Origin: Atopomonas sediminilitoris
GTDB taxonomy: Bacteria > Pseudomonadota > Gammaproteobacteria > Pseudomonadales > Pseudomonadaceae
Length of the DNA: 64,000 nucleotides
Assembly (NCBI RefSeq): GCF_022601735.1
Contig: NZ_JAKUMM010000001.1
Span: 419,191 to 483,190, forward strand
Reading direction: 5' to 3'
Shown here: positions 18,125-26,881 of the stretch, piece after piece
Layout of the letters: each line of letters starts with the position of its first letter
How positions within the stretch are numbered: position 1 is the stretch's first letter
Notes under the pieces: generated by a model
Database searches by the model: none
What the model was told of the DNA's origin: nothing
The model's input: only the letters and a program-made list of their open reading frames with translations
Translations under genes and position numbers: made by a program

Positions 18125-18391
18125 ATGCCGCGTAAGACTTTGCAGCAACAACTCGACACCCTGCGTCAGCAGCTCGCCGAGCCCGCGCAACTCAGTGATG
18201 ACGACCGCCATGCACTGCTGGAACTGGCCAAGGACATCGAGCGCTTTAGCGAGCAAGACGAAGCTACCATGCCCGATGACAACTTGGTTGACGGCGTTAA
18301 CTTGGCGGTGGAGCGCTTTGAGGCGGAGTTTCCCGCACTGACCGGCACCTTGCGCAACGTGCTGCAAGCGCTGGCCAGCATGGGCATTTAA
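18125..18391 (+). CDS. DUF4404 family protein
   Basis: An 88-residue, strongly acidic, mostly helical protein: RKTLQQQLDTLRQQLAEPAQLSDDDRHALLELAKDIERF at the N terminus and VNLAVERFEAEFPALTGTLRNVLQALASMGI at the end, which is the DUF4404 pattern. ATG 18125 follows AGGGAGCAAGCC. It lies next to queF in Pseudomonas as I recall, here converging on it with a 3-bp gap. The function is unknown. Confidence 0.85.
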   Translation: MPRKTLQQQLDTLRQQLAEPAQLSDDDRHALLELAKDIERFSEQDEATMPDDNLVDGVNLAVERFEAEFPALTGTLRNVLQALASMGI

Positions 18392-18394
18392 ACT

Positions 18395-19222
18395 TTACTG
18401 ACGAGCCAGTCGCGACCACACCGGCGCCGCGCTAGAGGTCGAACGGTACGGATTAATATCCAAGCCGCCACGACGCACATAACGCGCGTAAACGGTGAGC
18501 TCAGCGGCCTCGCCCAGCAGCGCGCGCAGATCACAAAAAATGCGCTCTACGCATTGCTCATGAAAGTCCGCATGCTGACGAAACGACACCAGATACGCCA
18601 GCACACTGGCGTGATCCAATTGCGGGCCACGGTAATTAATCACCACGCTGCCCCAGTCCGGCTGCCCGGTGACGGGGCAGTTGGATTTAAGCAAGTGACT
18701 GTACAGATGCTCCACCACGCTATGCCCGGCCTCATCCAGCTTAAGCAAGCCCGCATCGAGCTGATACTGCGATAGCGGCACATCCAGATCATCCAAACAC
18801 ACGCCCTGCAGCGGCTGCGCCAGTGGCGCGCTGTTCAATCCATACAACTGCACGTGCACCGGCTTACCGGCCGCCGCGCTTAAGTCTCGTTGCAACACCT
18901 CGCGCACCTGCTCAGCGTCGGCGTACACCGTCTGGTTCAGCGAGTTGAGGTATAGCTTGAACGACTTTGACTCGATGATATTGGGCGAGTCGGCGGCAAT
19001 GCTGAACTCAGCAATTGCCACCACCGGCTTTCCTGATGGCAACAGCCACGACAACTCGTAGCAAGTCCATACATCCACCCCAACAAACGGCAGCGCGGCG
19101 CTGTCTAAACCCAGCTCAGCCCATTTGGGCGCGCGTGGAATGGGGTACAGCAGCTCAGGACTGTAATGATCGCGATACTCGCTGGATTTACCCAGCGGCG
19201 AGTGCAGGACATCGTTGTGCAT
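18395..19222 (-). CDS. queF: NADPH-dependent 7-cyano-7-deazaguanine reductase
   Basis: Reduces preQ0 to preQ1 in queuosine synthesis. The 275-residue protein is the long bimodular form. The QueF signature [15 protein letters not shown] is at about residue 88, and the catalytic Cys is in [17 protein letters not shown] around 183. The N-terminal [23 protein letters not shown] is also typical. ATG 19222 is chosen; an in-frame start 42 bp upstream would run into the exporter gene. It follows the permease gene by 19 bp and may share its transcript. Confidence 0.95.
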   Translation of the reverse strand: MHNDVLHSPLGKSSEYRDHYSPELLYPIPRAPKWAELGLDSAALPFVGVDVWTCYELSWLLPSGKPVVAIAEFSIAADSPNIIESKSFKLYLNSLNQTVYADAEQVREVLQRDLSAAAGKPVHVQLYGLNSAPLAQPLQGVCLDDLDVPLSQYQLDAGLLKLDEAGHSVVEHLYSHLLKSNCPVTGQPDWGSVVINYRGPQLDHASVLAYLVSFRQHADFHEQCVERIFCDLRALLGEAAELTVYARYVRRGGLDINPYRSTSSAAPVWSRLARQ

Positions 19223-19241
19223 GATTGGCTCTCGTTCTGAA

Positions 19242-20021
19242 TTACTGACGCATGCCCGTGCCATTGACCAGTAAGCGCCACGCCACGCCGTACAGCACAG
19301 CCACCGCTACTATCATCATGGCCAACGCCACGCCAATCGAAATATCGGACACGCCCAAAATGCCATAACGGAAGGCGTTCACCATATGCAGGATCGGGTT
19401 GACCATGGAAACCTGCTGCCAAAACTCGGGCAGCAAATTGATCGAATAAAACACGCCGCCAAGATAGGTCAGCGGCGTGAGCACAAAGGTCGGAATGATG
19501 GAAATATCATCAAAGCTGCGCGCATACACCGCGTTAATAAACCCACCCAAGGCAAACACTGTGGCCGTGAGCAGCACTACCAACACGGTTAAACCCAAGT
19601 GATGCACGCTTAAATCGGTAAAGAACAACGACAGCAGCGTGACAATAAAGCCGACCATCAAGCCACGCAGCACGCCACCAGCGACATAACCCAACAAAAT
19701 CACATGCGCCGAAACCGGCGCCACCATCAGCTCCTCCACCGAGCGTTGAAACTTGGTGCTAAAGAAACTCGACACCACGTTGCTGTAGGCGTTGGTGATC
19801 ACCGACATCATGATCAAACCCGGCACGATGTACTGCATGTAATCGAAGCCACCCATTTCGCCGATACGGCTGCCGATCAGGTTGCCAAAAATCACAAAAT
19901 ACAGCGCCATGGTGATGGCTGGCGGCAGCAGGGTTTGCGGCCAAATGCGCATAAAGCGGCGCACTTCTTTTTGCACAATGGTGTACAGCGCGACTCGCGC
20001 CGCGCTTAGGTGCTCACTCAT
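19242..20021 (-). CDS. ABC-2 type transporter permease (YadH-like)
   Basis: A 259-residue inner-membrane permease with six predicted helices. Recognisable segments are [19 protein letters not shown], the cytoplasmic [21 protein letters not shown] (the ABC-2 coupling region) and [43 protein letters not shown]. It overlaps the ATPase gene by 4 bp (ATGA). The pair matches E. coli YadGH, whose substrate is unknown. Confidence 0.92.
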   Translation of the reverse strand: MSEHLSAARVALYTIVQKEVRRFMRIWPQTLLPPAITMALYFVIFGNLIGSRIGEMGGFDYMQYIVPGLIMMSVITNAYSNVVSSFFSTKFQRSVEELMVAPVSAHVILLGYVAGGVLRGLMVGFIVTLLSLFFTDLSVHHLGLTVLVVLLTATVFALGGFINAVYARSFDDISIIPTFVLTPLTYLGGVFYSINLLPEFWQQVSMVNPILHMVNAFRYGILGVSDISIGVALAMMIVAVAVLYGVAWRLLVNGTGMRQ

Positions 20022-20950
20022 GCGGAGGTCTCCTCAAGGTTTTTCTCAACCAAGGAGACAAACAACTCCTCAAGGCGATTGGTTTTATTGCGCAGGCTTA
20101 ACACCTCAATGCCCTGCGCCTGTAACTGGGCAAATAAGGCGGTCATGCCCTGCGCCTTCTCCACTTGCACTTCTAGGTTGTGGCTATCCAACAGCTTGAC
20201 CGGATAGCCCTGCAAATCAGGCGCAACGGTTTGCGGCTCTTTTAAGTCGAGCACGAAGGTCTCGAGGTGCAGGGTTTTCAACAACTCGCGCATGCTGGTG
20301 TGCTCAGCAATCTTGCCGTGATCGATGATCGCGATATTGCGGCACAGCTGTTCCGCTTCTTCTAAGTAGTGGGTGGTCAAAATAATGGTCACCCCTTGCG
20401 CGTTCAACTCGCTCAAAAAGCTCCACATTGAGCGGCGCAACTCAATATCCACCCCGGCGGTCGGCTCATCCAAAATCAGCAAGCGCGGTTCGTGAATCAA
20501 CGCTCGGGCAATCATCAAGCGCCGCTTCATCCCGCCGGACAACATCCGCGTGGCCACATCGCGCTTATCCCACAAGCCCAATTGCTTGAGGTACTTTTCA
20601 GCACGTTCGGCGGCCAATTTGCGCGCAATACCGTAGTAACCGGCTTGGGTGACCAGAATATCGAAGGTTTTTTCGAACTGGTTAAAGTTGAACTCTTGCG
20701 GCACCACGCCCAAGCAGCGCTTAACCCCAATCAGGTCGGTATCGAGATCATGCCCAAACACCTCCACCTGCCCTGAGGTTTTGGTCACCAACGACGACAG
20801 AATGCCAATGGTGGTGGACTTACCCGCGCCGTTTGGGCCGAGCAAAGCAAAGAAGTCACCCTCCTGCACTTCAAGGTCGATCCCCTTGAGGGCAGAGAAG
20901 CCGTTGCCATAGGTTTTTTGCAATTGGCGAATGCGCAGCGCCTGAGTCAT
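20018..20950 (-). CDS. ABC transporter ATP-binding protein (YadG-like)
   Basis: A 310-residue ATPase of the ABC-2 exporter class. It has the Walker A GPNGAGKSTT (~39-48), the signature LSGGMKRRLMIARALIHEPRLLILDEPTAGVD (signature and Walker B, ~137-168) and the switch His in LTTHYLEEAEQL. A C-terminal extension of ~90 residues with alternating strands follows, as in other ABC-2 ATPases. It is the first gene of the operon with the permease and probably queF. Confidence 0.94.
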   Translation of the reverse strand: MTQALRIRQLQKTYGNGFSALKGIDLEVQEGDFFALLGPNGAGKSTTIGILSSLVTKTSGQVEVFGHDLDTDLIGVKRCLGVVPQEFNFNQFEKTFDILVTQAGYYGIARKLAAERAEKYLKQLGLWDKRDVATRMLSGGMKRRLMIARALIHEPRLLILDEPTAGVDIELRRSMWSFLSELNAQGVTIILTTHYLEEAEQLCRNIAIIDHGKIAEHTSMRELLKTLHLETFVLDLKEPQTVAPDLQGYPVKLLDSHNLEVQVEKAQGMTALFAQLQAQGIEVLSLRNKTNRLEELFVSLVEKNLEETSA

Positions 20951-21068
20951 GGAGCAGCCATTGTGGTAGCGGGTAGACGCTCAGTTATGGGGGTAATGCC
21001 TAAGCTTTACAAGGTACGACAGCAATTTAGCCATACACCGTGCAGTCAGCTTTAAAGTGCACAGCGCT

Positions 21069-21153
21069 TAGAACCAGCCTTAAGCCGGCAGGTTCTAAGC
21101 ATGTCGATCAGCGCCTGTAAAAACAACAAAACCGCCCAAAGGCGGCTTTGTTG
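21069..21153 (-). terminator. Terminator of the symporter gene, with a second hairpin behind it
   Basis: CCGCC-CAAA-GGCGG at 21132-21145 is flanked by AACAAA / TTTGTT, ending the symporter transcript about 20 bp past its stop. A second hairpin, CTTAGAACC / GGTTCTAAG at about 21069-21101, lies beyond it before the ABC exporter promoter. Confidence 0.65.
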
Positions 21154-21169
21154 GCAACACAGGTGTGTT

Positions 21170-22714
21170 TTAGTCGGCGCTTGGCAGCGCACCTTTCACA
21201 TCATCAAGCTTGCTTTGCTCAGCTGCTTGGCGACGCTTCAAGCGCTTCACCCAGTAGTCAGCATTCTTGATGCCAAGCTTTTCCGGATTAAACACGTACT
21301 CACTGACACCGGCCTTCTGCTGGTCTTCGTAGTCCTTCAAGGACGCCATCGCAGGGCGAACCGCGAAGAAGATGATCAAAATACCAATGATGTTCAGCCA
21401 GGCCATCAGGCCAACACCTAAGTCACCTAAGCCCCACGCCAGATCAGCTGTCTTGACTGCGCCGTACAGGGTCGCCGCCATGATGCCAACTTTCAGCAAG
21501 AACATGGCACCGGGAATCTTAATGGTGCGACGGATGTACGCCACGTTAGTTTCGGCGATGTAGTAGTAAGCCAAAATCGTGGTGAACGAGAAGAAGAACA
21601 GCGCCACTGCGACAAACGGCTTACCGACGCCCGGCATCATGCTTTCGATCGCCGACTGGGTAAAGGCAGGGCTGTTAGCGGCCACATCGGCGGCCATGTT
21701 CTGTACCAAGAACACGCCTTCGCCGGCACCTTGCACGTTGTACATGCCGGTGATCAAAATCATAAAGGCAGTTGCCGAACACACGAACAAGGTATCGATG
21801 TAGATCGAGAATGCCTGCACCAAACCTTGCTGCGCAGGGTGTTCAACTTCAGCCGCCGCCGCCGCGTGCGGGCCAGTACCCTGACCGGCTTCGTTGGAGT
21901 AAACGCCACGCTTAACACCCCAACCGATAGCCGCACCCACACCAGCCATCGGTGAGAAAGCATCGCCAACAATCAACGCGATGATGCCCGGCACTTGTTC
22001 GATGTTCATCGCCACGATCACACTGGCCACAATGATGTAGCCCAGCGCCATAAACGGCACCACGATCTCAGCAAAACGCGAAATACGCTTCACACCACCA
22101 AAGATGATAAAGCCAAGGATCATCACCAACACGGTACCGGTCAGCAACTTGGCTGAGCTGATATCACCCATGCCGGTGCTGATCATAGTGCCGGCACCAA
22201 AGGCGGTTTCTACCGCATTACCGATACTGTTGGACTGCACACCCGGCAACAACAGGCCGCACGCAAGAATGGTGGCAATGGCGAAAATCCACGCATACCA
22301 CTTCTGGCCCATGGCCTTTTCGATGTAGTAAGCCGGGCCGCCGCGATACTGGCCTTCGTCTTCTTCTTTGTAGATTTGCGCCAAGGTGGATTCGGCATAA
22401 GCAGTAGCGGCGCCCAAGAAGGCCACCATCCACATCCAGAACACCGCACCAGGGCCACCAAAACCGATAGCCGCAGCCACACCGGCAATGTTACCGGTAC
22501 CCACACGACCCGACAGCGATACCGCCAAGGCCTGGAAAGACGAAATACCCTTTTCCGACTTTTTGCCGGAGAACAACAGACGGCACATTTCGCCAAAATG
22601 ACGAACCTGCACGAAACGGGTAACGATGGAGTAGAACAGGCCTGCGCCCAGACACAGATAAATCAGTGCTGGACTCCAGACCAGGCCATTTAAGGTATTG
22701 ACCAGGTCTTGCAT
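21170..22714 (-). CDS. Alanine/glycine:cation symporter (AGCS family)
   Basis: A 514-residue sodium-coupled amino acid importer with 10-11 membrane helices. AGCS motifs include FQALAVSLSGRVGTGNIAGVAAAIGFGGPGAVFWMW (~65-100), GGPAYYIEKAMG and GRGVYSNEAGQGTGPHAAAAAEVEHP-type sequence (~300; here VKRGVYSNEAGQGTG). The start ATG 22714 follows AAGGGGATCCATCC and matches the family N terminus. The C-terminal ~35 residues are charged and cytoplasmic. It is monocistronic. Confidence 0.94.
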   Translation of the reverse strand: MQDLVNTLNGLVWSPALIYLCLGAGLFYSIVTRFVQVRHFGEMCRLLFSGKKSEKGISSFQALAVSLSGRVGTGNIAGVAAAIGFGGPGAVFWMWMVAFLGAATAYAESTLAQIYKEEDEGQYRGGPAYYIEKAMGQKWYAWIFAIATILACGLLLPGVQSNSIGNAVETAFGAGTMISTGMGDISSAKLLTGTVLVMILGFIIFGGVKRISRFAEIVVPFMALGYIIVASVIVAMNIEQVPGIIALIVGDAFSPMAGVGAAIGWGVKRGVYSNEAGQGTGPHAAAAAEVEHPAQQGLVQAFSIYIDTLFVCSATAFMILITGMYNVQGAGEGVFLVQNMAADVAANSPAFTQSAIESMMPGVGKPFVAVALFFFSFTTILAYYYIAETNVAYIRRTIKIPGAMFLLKVGIMAATLYGAVKTADLAWGLGDLGVGLMAWLNIIGILIIFFAVRPAMASLKDYEDQQKAGVSEYVFNPEKLGIKNADYWVKRLKRRQAAEQSKLDDVKGALPSAD

Positions 22715-22908
22715 GGATGGATCCCCTTGCTTGTGGTTTGCGCTTCGCTTTTGGCAAGCACGCATTGTTGGACTTATGGGAGCACGGGATGGTAGCCGCA
22801 AAGGCTTGGTGGAAATTACCAAATGCCGACAAGGTTTTACTGAATTGAAGCACTCGATGCTGCTCTCACAGGGATATTCACTACGGCACACGTGATAATC
22901 GACAAAGT

Positions 22909-22937
22909 TTGGGGCTTAAGCGCGCACCTTTTATACT
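22909..22937 (+). promoter_or_regulatory. Candidate promoter of the PA2817-type gene
   Basis: TTGGGG and TATACT are 17 bp apart, with the gene start 27 bp further on. Confidence 0.5.
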
Positions 22938-22964
22938 GCTCGCTCATTCAGTGAGATATTGGTT

Positions 22965-23375
22965 ATGACGCTCGACGCCCACCTCAGCTACCACCTCGAC
23001 CTTTTAAAGCAGCTACACACGCTGCTCAACGCCCTCACCGACATCGACCATTGGTCCCAAGATGCCCATCAAGAACTGCTTGATGAGCTGCAACAACTGA
23101 TCACCGAAATGAGCCAAGGCGAGAATAACGACTGGTTTATCGGCCAAGATTTACTCTGCAAAGTATTCAGCCGCTACGCGCAGGTGGCACATTTAATCCC
23201 CCGCGACTTGCTGTGGTTTTTCGGTGGTGATTGCTTGCACTTCATGCCCGACGAAGAAATCGAGGCCTTTCAAATGCTGGAAGATCAGCGCCATGCCGCC
23301 GAACAAGCCGGCGAGGTGTTTGACTGGGCTAAAGCACGCCAACTGCAAAGCCTGCCCAACGGCTCGACGCACTAA
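22965..23375 (+). CDS. PA2817-family conserved protein
   Basis: A 136-residue soluble acidic protein. The conserved block LIPRDLLWFFGGDCLHFMPDEEIEAFQMLEDQRHAAEQAGEVFDWAKAR is what I remember of the PA2817 family of Pseudomonas. The N-terminal half is helical and rich in Leu and His. ATG 22965 is preferred over a TTG two codons earlier. It is transcribed towards the tRNA genes and shares their terminator. The function is unknown. Confidence 0.75.
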   Translation: MTLDAHLSYHLDLLKQLHTLLNALTDIDHWSQDAHQELLDELQQLITEMSQGENNDWFIGQDLLCKVFSRYAQVAHLIPRDLLWFFGGDCLHFMPDEEIEAFQMLEDQRHAAEQAGEVFDWAKARQLQSLPNGSTH

Positions 23376-23425
23376 GCCAACGCATGGCGCAGCTCAACGC
23401 TGCGCCAGCATAAAATCGCAGCCAT

Positions 23426-23458
23426 AAAAAAACGCCACCCCGAAGGATGGCGTTTTTT
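23426..23458. terminator. Bidirectional terminator between the PA2817-type gene and the tRNA operon
   Basis: AAAAAACGCCA and TGGCGTTTTTT pair around CCCCGAAGGA, giving U-tracts on both strands. It ends the plus-strand gene and the minus-strand tRNA transcript. Confidence 0.88.
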
Positions 23459-23464
23459 CGTATT

Positions 23465-23540
<76 letters not shown>

Positions 23541-23542
23541 AA

Positions 23543-23618
23543 TGGCGTCCCCTAGGGGACTCGAACCCCTGTTACCGCCGTGAAAGGGCGGTGTCCTAGG
23601 CCACTAGACGAAGGGGAC
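23543..23618 (-). tRNA. tRNA-Glu (TTC), copy 1
   Basis: A 76-nt tRNA starting GTCCCCTTCGTCTAG, with anticodon loop CTTTCAC (TTC) and encoded CCA. It lies 2 bp upstream of the Gly tRNA in the direction of transcription. It is identical to the copy at 23762-23837. Confidence 0.97.
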
Positions 23619-23683
23619 GCAAACTGGACAAACCAGCAGACGCCACTAGGACAATTCAGATTTTCAAAAAATCTGAGAAAATT

Positions 23684-23759
<76 letters not shown>

Positions 23760-23761
23760 AA

Positions 23762-23837
23762 TGGCGTCCCCTAGGGGACTCGAACCCCTGTTACCGCCGT
23801 GAAAGGGCGGTGTCCTAGGCCACTAGACGAAGGGGAC
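23762..23837 (-). tRNA. tRNA-Glu (TTC), copy 2
   Basis: Identical to copy 1, displaced by 219 bp, and the first tRNA of the operon. The order of transcription is Glu-Gly-Glu-Gly. Confidence 0.97.
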
Positions 23838-23892
23838 GTGGCCCTGGATCTTCCCAGGCTTCCGTTCATACTGAGCAACGGAAGTGGCGCGC

Positions 23893-23921
23893 ATTCTATG
23901 GAGCGCCTCCCATAGCGTCAA
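23893..23921 (-). promoter_or_regulatory. Strong promoter of the Glu-Gly tRNA operon
   Basis: On the minus strand TTGACG and TAGAAT are separated by 17 bp, followed by a GC-rich discriminator (GCGCGCC). Such discriminators are typical of stringently controlled stable-RNA promoters. Confidence 0.85.
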
Positions 23922-24041
23922 GCCCTATTTCGGGAAATTTTTAGAAATCAACGTGTTGCCGTCATTTCCTCAACTCGCTGGGCCTCCAGCCGACAAAGCA
24001 CTACACTCCTTGAAAGACGTTGCCTTAGCTGGAGCCTGTCA

Positions 24042-24800
24042 GTGTCCCCATTGATCATTGTGCTACTTATTACTGCCGCCGTTGTGGTGCTCGCCGTTAT
24101 TGCCTTCATCAATCACTCGATGGAGCAGGCGCGCTTGCAGCGCATGCGCTTAAAGGCCGAGTGCACTGACCGCATTCGTCGCTTGATGGAGCTCTCCGAG
24201 CTTTTTCCCGGCCAATTTATGACACCCGAGCTCAAGGCCATGCTCATTCGCCTTGAGCTGCACTTTGCGCAAAAACTTAACGAAGTCGATAAAGGCTCGC
24301 AAAACAGTCGCATTGCCGAGCTGAGCAAAATTCTCGAAAAACCCAACGAGATTGCGGTCAATAACGCCAAAGTTCGCATCGACACGGAAGCCAAAGCCAA
24401 AAAAGTCAAACAACTACTCGAAGTGCTCATGCACCAGATTCAACGCGCCACACAAGAAGGCCTCGTCGCGCAAAAAGAAGCCAAACACTGGGCCAAAGAA
24501 ATCCGCAACATGCTGGTTAAGCTGCACATCCAGCTATTCTCCACCCAAGGTGAAGTGTGCTTACAAAAAGAACAGCCCCGCCAAGCCCGCTTAGCGTTTG
24601 AGCGCGGAGTGACTTTTTTAAAGAAACAACCCGACATTGACCAACACCAGCCCGCCTTGGCCGAGTTCGAGGCACGCCTCGCCAAAGCCAATGCCATGGT
24701 CATGGATCAAGACAAGGTCAGCGCTGAAGAAAACAGCGCGCTCGGCGAGGCCGTAGAAGACCTTGAGCAAGAGCAAGAGTGGAAGAAGAAAACCTTCTAA
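24042..24800 (+). CDS. Conserved membrane-anchored coiled-coil protein
   Basis: A 252-residue protein I do not recognise by family. The N terminus is one membrane helix (LIIVLLITAAVVVLAVIAFI, ~4-23) followed by a ~200-residue, highly charged helical region with coiled-coil character (EQARLQRMRLKAECTDRIRRLMEL, AKAKKVKQLLEVLMHQI). A TPR-like segment follows (GEVCLQKEQPRQARLAFERGVTFLKKQPD) and the tail is acidic. The start is GTG 24042 with GGAG 7 bp upstream. I recall a similar gene beside Gly/Glu tRNAs in Pseudomonas (PA2819 area). It is probably a cytoplasm-facing scaffold; no function is assigned. Confidence 0.7.
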   Translation: MSPLIIVLLITAAVVVLAVIAFINHSMEQARLQRMRLKAECTDRIRRLMELSELFPGQFMTPELKAMLIRLELHFAQKLNEVDKGSQNSRIAELSKILEKPNEIAVNNAKVRIDTEAKAKKVKQLLEVLMHQIQRATQEGLVAQKEAKHWAKEIRNMLVKLHIQLFSTQGEVCLQKEQPRQARLAFERGVTFLKKQPDIDQHQPALAEFEARLAKANAMVMDQDKVSAEENSALGEAVEDLEQEQEWKKKTF

Positions 24801-24929
24801 CCCAGCGTTCGGTAAGCACTCACTCGCAGCACGCCTTTCCCACAAAGGCCTCACCTTTGCCGCTTATGCCCTCAATAGCGCCGACGCGCCATGTTATAAC
24901 CGGCTTTTAACCCTAACGCCGGAGCTGCA

Positions 24930-25589
24930 ATGAGCCTTACCCTGTTTGGCGCACCCCTGTCGCCGTTCGTTCGTAAAGCACGCCTATACCTTGGCCAGCG
25001 CAACATGGACTACCAACTGGAAATGGTCATGCCCTTCGGCCAGCCTGCTTGGTATTACGACATCAGCCCGCTCGGACGCATCCCTGCACTAAAAGACGGC
25101 GATCTCGACCTAGCCGACTCCAGCGTCATTTGCCAATACCTTGAAGAGCACTACCCTGGCGCCGAGCTGTATGGCAGCACCGCCGCAGAGCGTGCGCGCG
25201 TGCGCTGGCTGGAGAAATACGCAAACTACGAGCTTGCCCCGCTGACCACATTTGTCATCTTCCGCAACCGCATACTCAAGCCCATGAGCGGCGGCACGCC
25301 CGATGAAGCCGCCATCAGCGCGACGCTGATCGAGAAGCTGCCCAAGCACTTTGATTATCTAGAACGCACCCTCGGCGACACCCTGTTTTTTCTTGGTGAC
25401 AAATTGAGCGTGGCAGACTTCGCTTTTTTCAGTCAGATCATCAACATGGAACACGGCAAAGAAGCACTGGACGCACAGCGCTGGCCGAAGTTGCACGCGC
25501 TGGTTGAGCGCATCAAGGCCCTGCCCTTCGTGCAAGGCATTCTCGCTGGCGAGGTAAAAATCTTAGCTAAGCTGCGCGGCGAGGCATAA
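24930..25589 (+). CDS. Glutathione S-transferase family protein
   Basis: A 219-residue GST. The N-terminal thioredoxin-like domain has FGAPLSPFVRKARLYL (Ser in the usual catalytic region), SPLGRIPALKDGDLDLADSSVICQYLEE (cis-Pro loop and the ES/DS glutathione-binding motif). The C-terminal helical domain has LSVADFAFFSQIINMEHG, the N-capping box region. The sequence also resembles SspA, but the operon partner sspB is absent. ATG 24930 follows CCGGAGCTGCA. A terminator follows. Confidence 0.88.
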   Translation: MSLTLFGAPLSPFVRKARLYLGQRNMDYQLEMVMPFGQPAWYYDISPLGRIPALKDGDLDLADSSVICQYLEEHYPGAELYGSTAAERARVRWLEKYANYELAPLTTFVIFRNRILKPMSGGTPDEAAISATLIEKLPKHFDYLERTLGDTLFFLGDKLSVADFAFFSQIINMEHGKEALDAQRWPKLHALVERIKALPFVQGILAGEVKILAKLRGEA

Positions 25590-25608
25590 GCGCATTCGCC
25601 AAAAACAC

Positions 25609-25636
25609 AAAAGCCGCGATCATGTCGCGGCTTTTT
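25609..25636. terminator. Terminator of the GST gene, usable from both sides
   Basis: AAAAGCCGCGA and TCGCGGCTTTT pair around CATGA-type loop sequence, with five T on the plus strand and TTTTGTG on the minus. On the minus strand it would end the transcript of the small acidic ORF. Confidence 0.88.
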
Positions 25637-25670
25637 AACGCTTTACTTCTCAGGCTTTAACCTTGGTACC

Positions 25671-25757
25671 TTACATCTCAGTGGCGTCTTCTACGCCTTC
25701 TGAATCGTCCCAATCGTCGGCATGGCCTTCGAGTAATTCTTCTAGATAATCGTCCAT
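25671..25757 (-). CDS. Small acidic peptide, 28 residues
   Basis: An ORF of 29 codons including the stop, starting ATG (25755-25757) and ending TAA. It encodes a peptide with 14 acidic residues and no Lys or Arg, including LEELLEGHADDWDDSEG. AGGAAACAAAGAG precedes the start. A promoter with 17-bp spacing lies 35 bp further upstream, and a terminator follows within 40 bp, so it has the layout of a complete small gene. It matches nothing I know. DNA mimicry or binding to a basic partner is possible but only a guess. Confidence 0.55.
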   Translation of the reverse strand: MDDYLEELLEGHADDWDDSEGVEDATEM

Positions 25758-25791
25758 CTCTTTGTTTCCTAAACGTCTTCTCTTATGTGCG

Positions 25792-25820
25792 AATACAGAG
25801 TAACCCTAGTTCAGTGACAA
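25792..25820 (-). promoter_or_regulatory. Candidate promoter of the small acidic ORF
   Basis: On the minus strand TTGTCA and TGTATT are 17 bp apart, 35 bp before the ATG. Confidence 0.5.
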
Positions 25821-25845
25821 AAGCATGACAAGTATCAACGCCAAT

Positions 25846-25880
25846 AAAAAAGCCCTGAGCGATTAAGCTCAGGGCTTTTA
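25846..25880 (-). terminator. Terminator of the Val-Asp tRNA operon
   Basis: AGCCCTGAGC and GCTCAGGGCT form a 10-bp stem; AAAAAA on the plus-strand left side gives the U-tract for minus-strand transcription. Confidence 0.88.
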
Positions 25881-25884
25881 TGCG

Positions 25885-25961
25885 TGGCGCAGCGGACGGG
25901 ACTCGAACCCGCGACCCCCGGCGTGACAGGCCGGTATTCTAACCGACTGAACTACCGCTGC
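25885..25961 (-). tRNA. tRNA-Asp (GTC)
   Basis: A 77-nt tRNA with acceptor GCAGCGG / CCGCTGC, D-arm GTTCAGTCGGTTAGAAT, anticodon loop CTGTCAC (GTC) and encoded CCA. It is second in the transcript after Val. Confidence 0.97.
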
Positions 25962-25973
25962 GCATTTCTCGAT

Positions 25974-26049
25974 TGGTGGGTGGTGACGGGATCGAACCGC
26001 CGACCCGCTGCTTGTAAGGCAGCTGCTCTCCCAGCTGAGCTAACCACCC
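25974..26049 (-). tRNA. tRNA-Val (TAC)
   Basis: A 76-nt tRNA with acceptor GGGTGGT, anticodon loop CTTACAA (TAC), T-arm GGTTCGATCC and encoded CCA. Confidence 0.97.
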
Positions 26050-26068
26050 CCGCGTCTCGAGAGCGCGC

Positions 26069-26097
26069 AATTTACGCATGCTGCGCACGCAAGTCAA
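26069..26097 (-). promoter_or_regulatory. Promoter of the Val-Asp tRNA operon
   Basis: On the minus strand TTGACT and TAAATT are 17 bp apart, followed by a GCGCGCTC discriminator, as at the Glu-Gly operon. Confidence 0.85.
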
Positions 26098-26145
26098 TCA
26101 TTTGTTTGAGTTTTTTTAACTTATGCCGAAACTCCCGCTGACAGC

Positions 26146-26170
26146 AAAACGCCCCACGAATGGGGCGTTA
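26146..26170 (-). terminator. nfuA terminator
   Basis: On the minus strand AACGCCCC-ATTCGT-GGGGCGTT is followed by TTG, about 25 bp past the nfuA stop. Confidence 0.75.
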
Positions 26171-26192
26171 GCAGCACTAGCAAGCTCTAAAC

Positions 26193-26774
26193 TCAGTAGT
26201 AGGCGTTCTCTTTATTGGTGTGGTCAGTCACGTCACGCACACCTTTTAGCTCGGGAATACGTTCCATCAGCGTTTTCTCAACGCCATCTTTGAGGGTGAC
26301 GTCCACCATGCCACAGCCTTGGCAACCGCCGCCAAACTGCAAAATCGCCACGCCGTCATCGATATCGACCAAGCTCACTTGCCCACCGTGGCTAGCCAAG
26401 CCGGGGTTCACTTCAGTCTGCAGGTAATAGTTGATGCGTTCGGTAATGGGGCTTTCTTCATTCACCTGCGGCACTTTGGCGTTAGGCGCCTTAATGGTCA
26501 GCTGGCCGCCCATGCGATCGGTGGCGTAGTCGACCACAGCGTCATCTAGGAAGGGTTCACTGACTGCATCGATCCACGCGGTGAAGTCTTTCAGCGCCAG
26601 CGCTGTGTCTTCTGCTTTCTGCTCGGCAGGCTTGCAATAAGCGATGCAAGTTTCAGCATATTGCGTACCAGGCTGGGTGATAAACACACGAATCCCAATA
26701 CCTTCAACATTCTGCTTACTGAGCAAGTCAGCCAAGTAGGCTTGGGCCGCTTCAGTGATGGTGATATTGCTCAT
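26193..26774 (-). CDS. nfuA: Fe/S biogenesis protein NfuA
   Basis: A 193-residue carrier of [4Fe-4S] clusters to targets such as aconitase. The N-terminal A-type-like domain (~1-100, [27 protein letters not shown]) has lost the cluster Cys triad, as usual in NfuA. The C-terminal Nfu domain (~110-190) has [42 protein letters not shown], with the C-x2-C pair. ATG 26774 follows AAGGAGTTGCC. It is monocistronic. Confidence 0.96.
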   Translation of the reverse strand: MSNITITEAAQAYLADLLSKQNVEGIGIRVFITQPGTQYAETCIAYCKPAEQKAEDTALALKDFTAWIDAVSEPFLDDAVVDYATDRMGGQLTIKAPNAKVPQVNEESPITERINYYLQTEVNPGLASHGGQVSLVDIDDGVAILQFGGGCQGCGMVDVTLKDGVEKTLMERIPELKGVRDVTDHTNKENAYY

Positions 26775-26881
26775 GGCAACTCCTTACGATGCTATAGGTG
26801 CAGTGTAAGGGATCACACCTGGATACAAAAGCCTTACCAATTTAGTAGGTCTTTATTATCACCCTATAAAAACCAGTGGCT

